A DNA stretch of 64,000 nucleotides from Haemophilus haemolyticus (GTDB lineage: Bacteria > Pseudomonadota > Gammaproteobacteria > Enterobacterales > Pasteurellaceae), in NCBI RefSeq assembly GCF_003493605.1, contig NZ_QQKA01000007.1, positions 1 to 64,000 of the forward strand. The letters are read 5' to 3'. Below, piece after piece: positions 61,074-64,000 of the stretch (position 1 is its first letter; every line of letters begins with the position of its first letter). Both the position numbers and the translations under genes were made by a program. The notes beneath the pieces are model-generated. The model did no database searches and was not told where the DNA came from. It saw only the letters and a list, made by a program, of their open reading frames with translations.

Positions 61074-62462
61074 CTAAGGATTCTTTCGTAAATGATCGCC
61101 ATCATTTTTATGTAATTTCATAAGCGACCAAACTAAGGCGATTACAAAAAGTGATGAGGTTAAGAAAGTATAGCTAAAAGCCTGTTGTAAACCATCATTT
61201 GCGCTAAAGAAATGTCTATAGAGATTTAGAATTATCGATGAAATAGCAATACCAAATCCAATCCCAACTTGCTGCACAATACTTAATACTGTAGAACCTG
61301 TACCTGCCTGTTGTTTTGAAAGATCGCCTACAGTCAACGTATTAATTGAAGTGAAAATTATCGACATGCAAGCGCCATACCACATGAGATTACAAATAAT
61401 CCAAGTCAGAGAACTTTGTTGATCTAACCAAGCCATGGAAATCACAGATCCCGCCATCAAAAGTGCGGATGAAATTAACGTTGTTTTATAGCCCCAACGA
61501 TTTAAAATTCGTCCAATTAATATTTTCAAAATCACAGAAATTAACGCAATCGGTGCTAATAGCCAACCTGACATTTCAGCACTGTAACCGAAAGATAATT
61601 GGAACATCAAAGGCAATAAAAAGGGAACGCCAGATGCAGATAATCGGATAAAAATATTGGCAATGATGCCTAATCTGAATGTACGAGTACGGAAAAGGGA
61701 TAACGGTAAAATGGCATCTTCATTGTTTTTGGCATAGCCACAATAAGCTATAAGTAACAGAATACCAACAACTAACACACTATAGGTTGTAATTGCGCTA
61801 TGTTGGCTTTCACCGAGTAAATCCAAACCAAGCGTGATACCAACTAATCCTAATGCAAATAGTAAAAAACCTGCCCAATCCAGTTTCTCTGCCTCACCTT
61901 TGATATTACTCATCACTCTGCCCGATGCCAAAATCCCTAGTGCACCAATTGGAATATTAATTAAAAAAATCCAGTGCCAACTGGCGTGAATGACTAACCA
62001 TCCACCTAAAATAGGCCCTAGAATTGGCCCAATCAAACCTGCAGTTGCCATTAAATTCCAAGCATTAACTAATTGTTGTTTGGGGACAGCTTGAATAATA
62101 GCTAAACGCGCCACTGGCATCATAAAGGCACCGCCTATCCCCTGAATCACTCTGGCTAAGATTAAACTTTCTAAATTAGGGGCCGCGGCACAAGCAACTG
62201 AACCTAAAATAAACGTGAAAACTGCACCGCGAAAAACGGTTAATGTCCCAAATTTTGCAGCCGCCCAAGCGGTAAGAGGAATAAATAATGCAACGGCTAA
62301 AGAATAAGCAATAATCGCCATTTGCATTTCAAAGGCGGGTTTATGTAAATCGGAGGATATCGCGGGTAAAGCTGTATTTAGAATGGTCGCATCGAGGCTT
62401 TGCATAAAAAGTGCCATTGCTGCTACCCAAGCTAAACCGCGATAGGCATTGAATTCAGTCAT
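61074..62462 (-). CDS. DHA2-family multidrug exporter (EmrB/QacA type)
   Basis: A 462-aa MFS drug:H+ antiporter with about fourteen transmembrane segments. SLDATILNTALPAISSDL (about 23-40) is DHA2 motif D1, and GPILGPILGGWLVIHASWHWIF (shown in part as GPILGPILGGWLVIH, about 145-159) is the antiporter motif C. The substrate is unknown. An upstream ATG (62489) would add 9 residues. The ATG at 62462 overlaps the mobB stop (ATGA) and was preferred. No EmrA partner is adjacent. Confidence 0.88.
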   Translation of the reverse strand: MTEFNAYRGLAWVAAMALFMQSLDATILNTALPAISSDLHKPAFEMQMAIIAYSLAVALFIPLTAWAAAKFGTLTVFRGAVFTFILGSVACAAAPNLESLILARVIQGIGGAFMMPVARLAIIQAVPKQQLVNAWNLMATAGLIGPILGPILGGWLVIHASWHWIFLINIPIGALGILASGRVMSNIKGEAEKLDWAGFLLFALGLVGITLGLDLLGESQHSAITTYSVLVVGILLLIAYCGYAKNNEDAILPLSLFRTRTFRLGIIANIFIRLSASGVPFLLPLMFQLSFGYSAEMSGWLLAPIALISVILKILIGRILNRWGYKTTLISSALLMAGSVISMAWLDQQSSLTWIICNLMWYGACMSIIFTSINTLTVGDLSKQQAGTGSTVLSIVQQVGIGFGIAISSIILNLYRHFFSANDGLQQAFSYTFLTSSLFVIALVWSLMKLHKNDGDHLRKNP

Positions 62463-62974
62463 CGTGCTCCGTGAAAATGGTGCAACCAATTTTCAATAAA
62501 ATCGGCAATTTGCGGAATGCGGTTAATATCCAACAAAGTGCGGTCAATTTCAAGGAGATAATTAGTCGCAACCGCCACAACATATTCGTCAATTTCGGGT
62601 AAAGGTTTTGCCATTTCTTGACGGTGAAGCAAAATCTTTGGAATAGGCTCTTGTTTAAACCCCTCCACCAACACTAAATCCGTTAAAGTGCGGTCAAATT
62701 GTTGTGCTAAATAATCCAATGAAACAGGTTTTAGTGTTTCCGTCATGATAGCCCAGCGTTCATCATTCGCTAAAATGACTTGAGAAGAACCAGCCTCTTT
62801 CATACGCCAACTATCTTTTCCTTCCTTATCAACTTGCATATTGTGATGGCTATGTTTAATCACTGAAACGCGAATGTGACGAGCGATAAGTTCCGGAATA
62901 AGTTTTTCTAATAATGTTGTTTTACCACTACCGCTATAGCCGGTAATTCCAAGTAAAGGAATCTGATTGTTCAT
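62459..62974 (-). CDS. mobB: Molybdopterin-guanine dinucleotide biosynthesis adapter MobB
   Basis: A 171-aa GTP-binding protein. GITGYSGSGKTTLLEKLIPE (about residues 9-28) is the P-loop, and DLVLVEGFKQEPIPKI (about 95-110) is the conserved switch-like region of MobB. It assists MobA in attaching GMP to molybdopterin for anaerobic reductases. mobA is not in the window. It is translationally coupled to the downstream exporter. Confidence 0.92.
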   Translation of the reverse strand: MNNQIPLLGITGYSGSGKTTLLEKLIPELIARHIRVSVIKHSHHNMQVDKEGKDSWRMKEAGSSQVILANDERWAIMTETLKPVSLDYLAQQFDRTLTDLVLVEGFKQEPIPKILLHRQEMAKPLPEIDEYVVAVATNYLLEIDRTLLDINRIPQIADFIENWLHHFHGAR

Positions 62975-63010
62975 AAAAATAACCTTAAAAATAACCGCAC
63001 TTTAGATACG

Positions 63011-63033
63011 GAAAACCCCGAAAGATCGGGGTT
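63011..63033 (-). terminator. Terminator after the two tiny membrane genes
   Basis: On the minus strand AACCCCGA and TCGGGGTT (63033-63014) form an 8-bp stem with a 4-nt loop, followed by TTTTCC. It separates the small genes from mobB. Confidence 0.8.
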
Positions 63034-63039
63034 AATAAA

Positions 63040-63126
63040 TTAAGAATGTTTTGCTGCATAATTGGCAAAAATAAGTCCGCCAATAGCAAGAAGCGCAACA
63101 ATGCCAAGCCCTATAGTAAGCCACAT
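63040..63126 (-). CDS. 28-residue single-span membrane peptide
   Basis: MWLTIGLGIVALLAIGGLIF then ANYAAKHS and stop: almost the whole peptide is one transmembrane helix with a short basic tail. GGAGGGAAAATAAT precedes the ATG, a strong Shine-Dalgarno, and the start is one base after the stop of the 73-aa gene, so translation is coupled. It is too short for standard gene calling. It may be a small subunit of a membrane complex or a regulator; no family recognised. Confidence 0.7.
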   Translation of the reverse strand: MWLTIGLGIVALLAIGGLIFANYAAKHS

Positions 63127-63127
63127 A

Positions 63128-63349
63128 TTATTTTCCCTCCACTAATTGACGAAATTTACGCCCCATCACAAGGCAAGCATAAGCAATAATGAGCAAAAAA
63201 CTAATATTTAATCCTTTTAGGAAAAGCGGTTGCTCGCCGTAAAGTATAACAGGCATTGCTAGAATAGCAACTTTTGCCACATCATCACTAAGTTTTGACC
63301 AAGCCTCTAAAGAGCTTTTCTCAATGGGTAATTTAAATAAATTCAGCAT
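63128..63349 (-). CDS. 73-residue two-span membrane protein
   Basis: MLNLFKLPIEKSSLEAWSKL is an amphipathic start. Two hydrophobic stretches follow (about 26-42, and 46-62 with ISFLLIIAYACLVM), then a basic end (GRKFRQLVEGK). No family is recognised. CGGAGAAATT precedes the ATG. A perfect CRP-S palindrome is centred 77 bp upstream, so the gene pair may belong to the competence (Sxy) regulon. Confidence 0.75.
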   Translation of the reverse strand: MLNLFKLPIEKSSLEAWSKLSDDVAKVAILAMPVILYGEQPLFLKGLNISFLLIIAYACLVMGRKFRQLVEGK

Positions 63350-63416
63350 AATTTCTCCGATGAATAAAAGAGATATTTTGCTGAAATAGAAGAGAATTAC
63401 TCAACTAGCTTTATAG

Positions 63417-63436
63417 TTTGCGATCTAGATCGCAAA
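63417..63436 (-). promoter_or_regulatory. Perfect CRP-S-type palindrome
   Basis: TTTGCGATCTAGATCGCAAA is a perfect 20-bp palindrome with TGCGA half-sites, the CRP-S (Sxy-dependent) form, not the ordinary TGTGA form. It lies 23 bp after the rseC stop and 67 bp before the ATG of the 73-aa gene, with a possible -10 (TAATTC on the minus strand near 63394-63399) at the right distance. Confidence 0.75.
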
Positions 63437-63459
63437 AATAATAAAAAGCGAATCAAAAC

Positions 63460-63894
63460 TTAAGATAATATGCGCAATAAAACAGGCTGAAACTCTGTTT
63501 GCTGCCCTAATTTGCTGCTATAAGATTTTACAAAAATGAAAGAAAGTGCGGTTAATCCAAAGATTAAAATTGCACGCAAGATTTCATTGTGGCTGATGTA
63601 ATCAGACAACATCGTCGCAATCAATAAGGTCAAAAGCGGTACAACATACATCAATAATGCCGATAACAACATTGATTTTTCTTCTAATCCAATTTCAACA
63701 ATTTGACCTTCGCGTAATGGCATTAATGTGTCCACATTAAAAATATGCTCGCCACGTTTACCGTTTAATTCAGAAAGACTTGATGTTCCACAACTGTTTT
63801 TAGCAGCGCATTGTCCACAGGCACTTTGGGATTGGCATTTCACTTTGGCAATGCCATTTTCATAGCTAATAACAACGGCACTTTCTCTTAGCAT
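63460..63894 (-). CDS. rseC: SoxR-reducing/sigma-E regulator RseC
   Basis: A 144-aa inner-membrane protein of the RseC/MucC family. A cysteine cluster ([17 protein letters not shown], about residues 18-34) precedes two transmembrane helices (about 77-97 and 105-125). RseC family members influence sigma-E activity or, as part of the Rsx system, the redox state of SoxR. It is not next to rpoE-rseAB here. Its ATG overlaps the stop of the gene upstream. Confidence 0.85.
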   Translation of the reverse strand: MLRESAVVISYENGIAKVKCQSQSACGQCAAKNSCGTSSLSELNGKRGEHIFNVDTLMPLREGQIVEIGLEEKSMLLSALLMYVVPLLTLLIATMLSDYISHNEILRAILIFGLTALSFIFVKSYSSKLGQQTEFQPVLLRILS

Positions 63895-63998
63895 TGGGAT
63901 TCTCCCATATAAATATCAAAGCGATGATTTTTCGTTTCACGGCTAAAGTGCGGTTGTTTTCCACAAAGAAATTCTGCATAGTCAGGACGCTTCACGAC
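63888..63998 (-). CDS. C-terminal end of an unidentified gene (partial)
   Basis: The last 36 codons of a gene that extends beyond the right edge. It ends [20 protein letters not shown] then [14 protein letters not shown] and stop; the stop lies inside the first codons of rseC (ATGCTAA), so the two genes are translationally coupled. The fragment has two cysteines. An uptake sequence is part of the coding region (about 63946). Too little is present to name it. Confidence 0.6.
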   Translation of the reverse strand, partial: VVKRPDYAEFLCGKQPHFSRETKNHRFDIYMGESQC

Positions 63999-64000
63999 CA

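Overview
The window is a chromosomal segment of Haemophilus influenzae or a very close relative such as H. haemolyticus. The evidence is the very frequent 9-bp DNA-uptake signal AAGTGCGGT/ACCGCACTT, AT-rich codon use, and Pasteurellaceae-type gene neighbourhoods. No rRNA, tRNA, CRISPR array or prophage was seen.

Layout. 1-130: the left end of an IS3-family element that runs off the window. 212-2297: an aromatic amino acid permease and a methyltransferase. 2300-16600: a translation and envelope core. This holds rpsB-tsf with its leader and attenuator, then on the minus strand uppS-cdsA-rseP-bamA-skp-lpxD (isoprenoid and phospholipid precursors, outer-membrane assembly, lipid A), then yggU, leuS, lptE and holA. 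16640-24255: mutT, secA, a short secM arrest-peptide gene, a DUF721/DciA gene, tadA-thyA-lgt-TSUP-rppH. 24256-24780 is a gene-free stretch carrying a compact cluster of DnaA boxes. 24781-29187: ampD and the competence pilus operon pilABCD behind a CRP-S site. 29241-37620: rho, metJ, cueR, a four-fold tandem copZ array, copA, sdaC and sdaA. 37688-38528: two small exported proteins, one frameshifted. 38636-45488: a complete cytochrome c maturation cluster ccmABCDEF-G-H-I on the minus strand, followed by sodA.

46450-53930 is an accessory island between sodA and cysK. It has no perfect uptake sequence and is richer in A+T. It encodes divergent XRE and WYL regulators, an AAA+ ATPase, a 441-aa helical protein with an amphipathic N-terminus, a MotA/ExbB/ZorA-like membrane protein with a long coiled-coil tail, a ZorB-like OmpA-domain protein and a HEPN-domain protein. 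The motor pair resembles Zorya ZorAB, but the other genes do not match the Zorya partners I know, so this is the best candidate for an undescribed, probably anti-phage, system. The zorA-like gene carries one in-frame TAA, so this copy may be inactive.

54071-64000: cysK, cysZ, zipA, ligA, the glutathione/heme-binding lipoprotein gbpA/hbpA, a DHA2 drug exporter, mobB, two tiny membrane-protein genes behind a second perfect CRP-S palindrome, rseC, and the 3' end of an unidentified gene.

Reading frames were checked by hand. Homology statements come from motif recognition and memory of the families; no database search was run.
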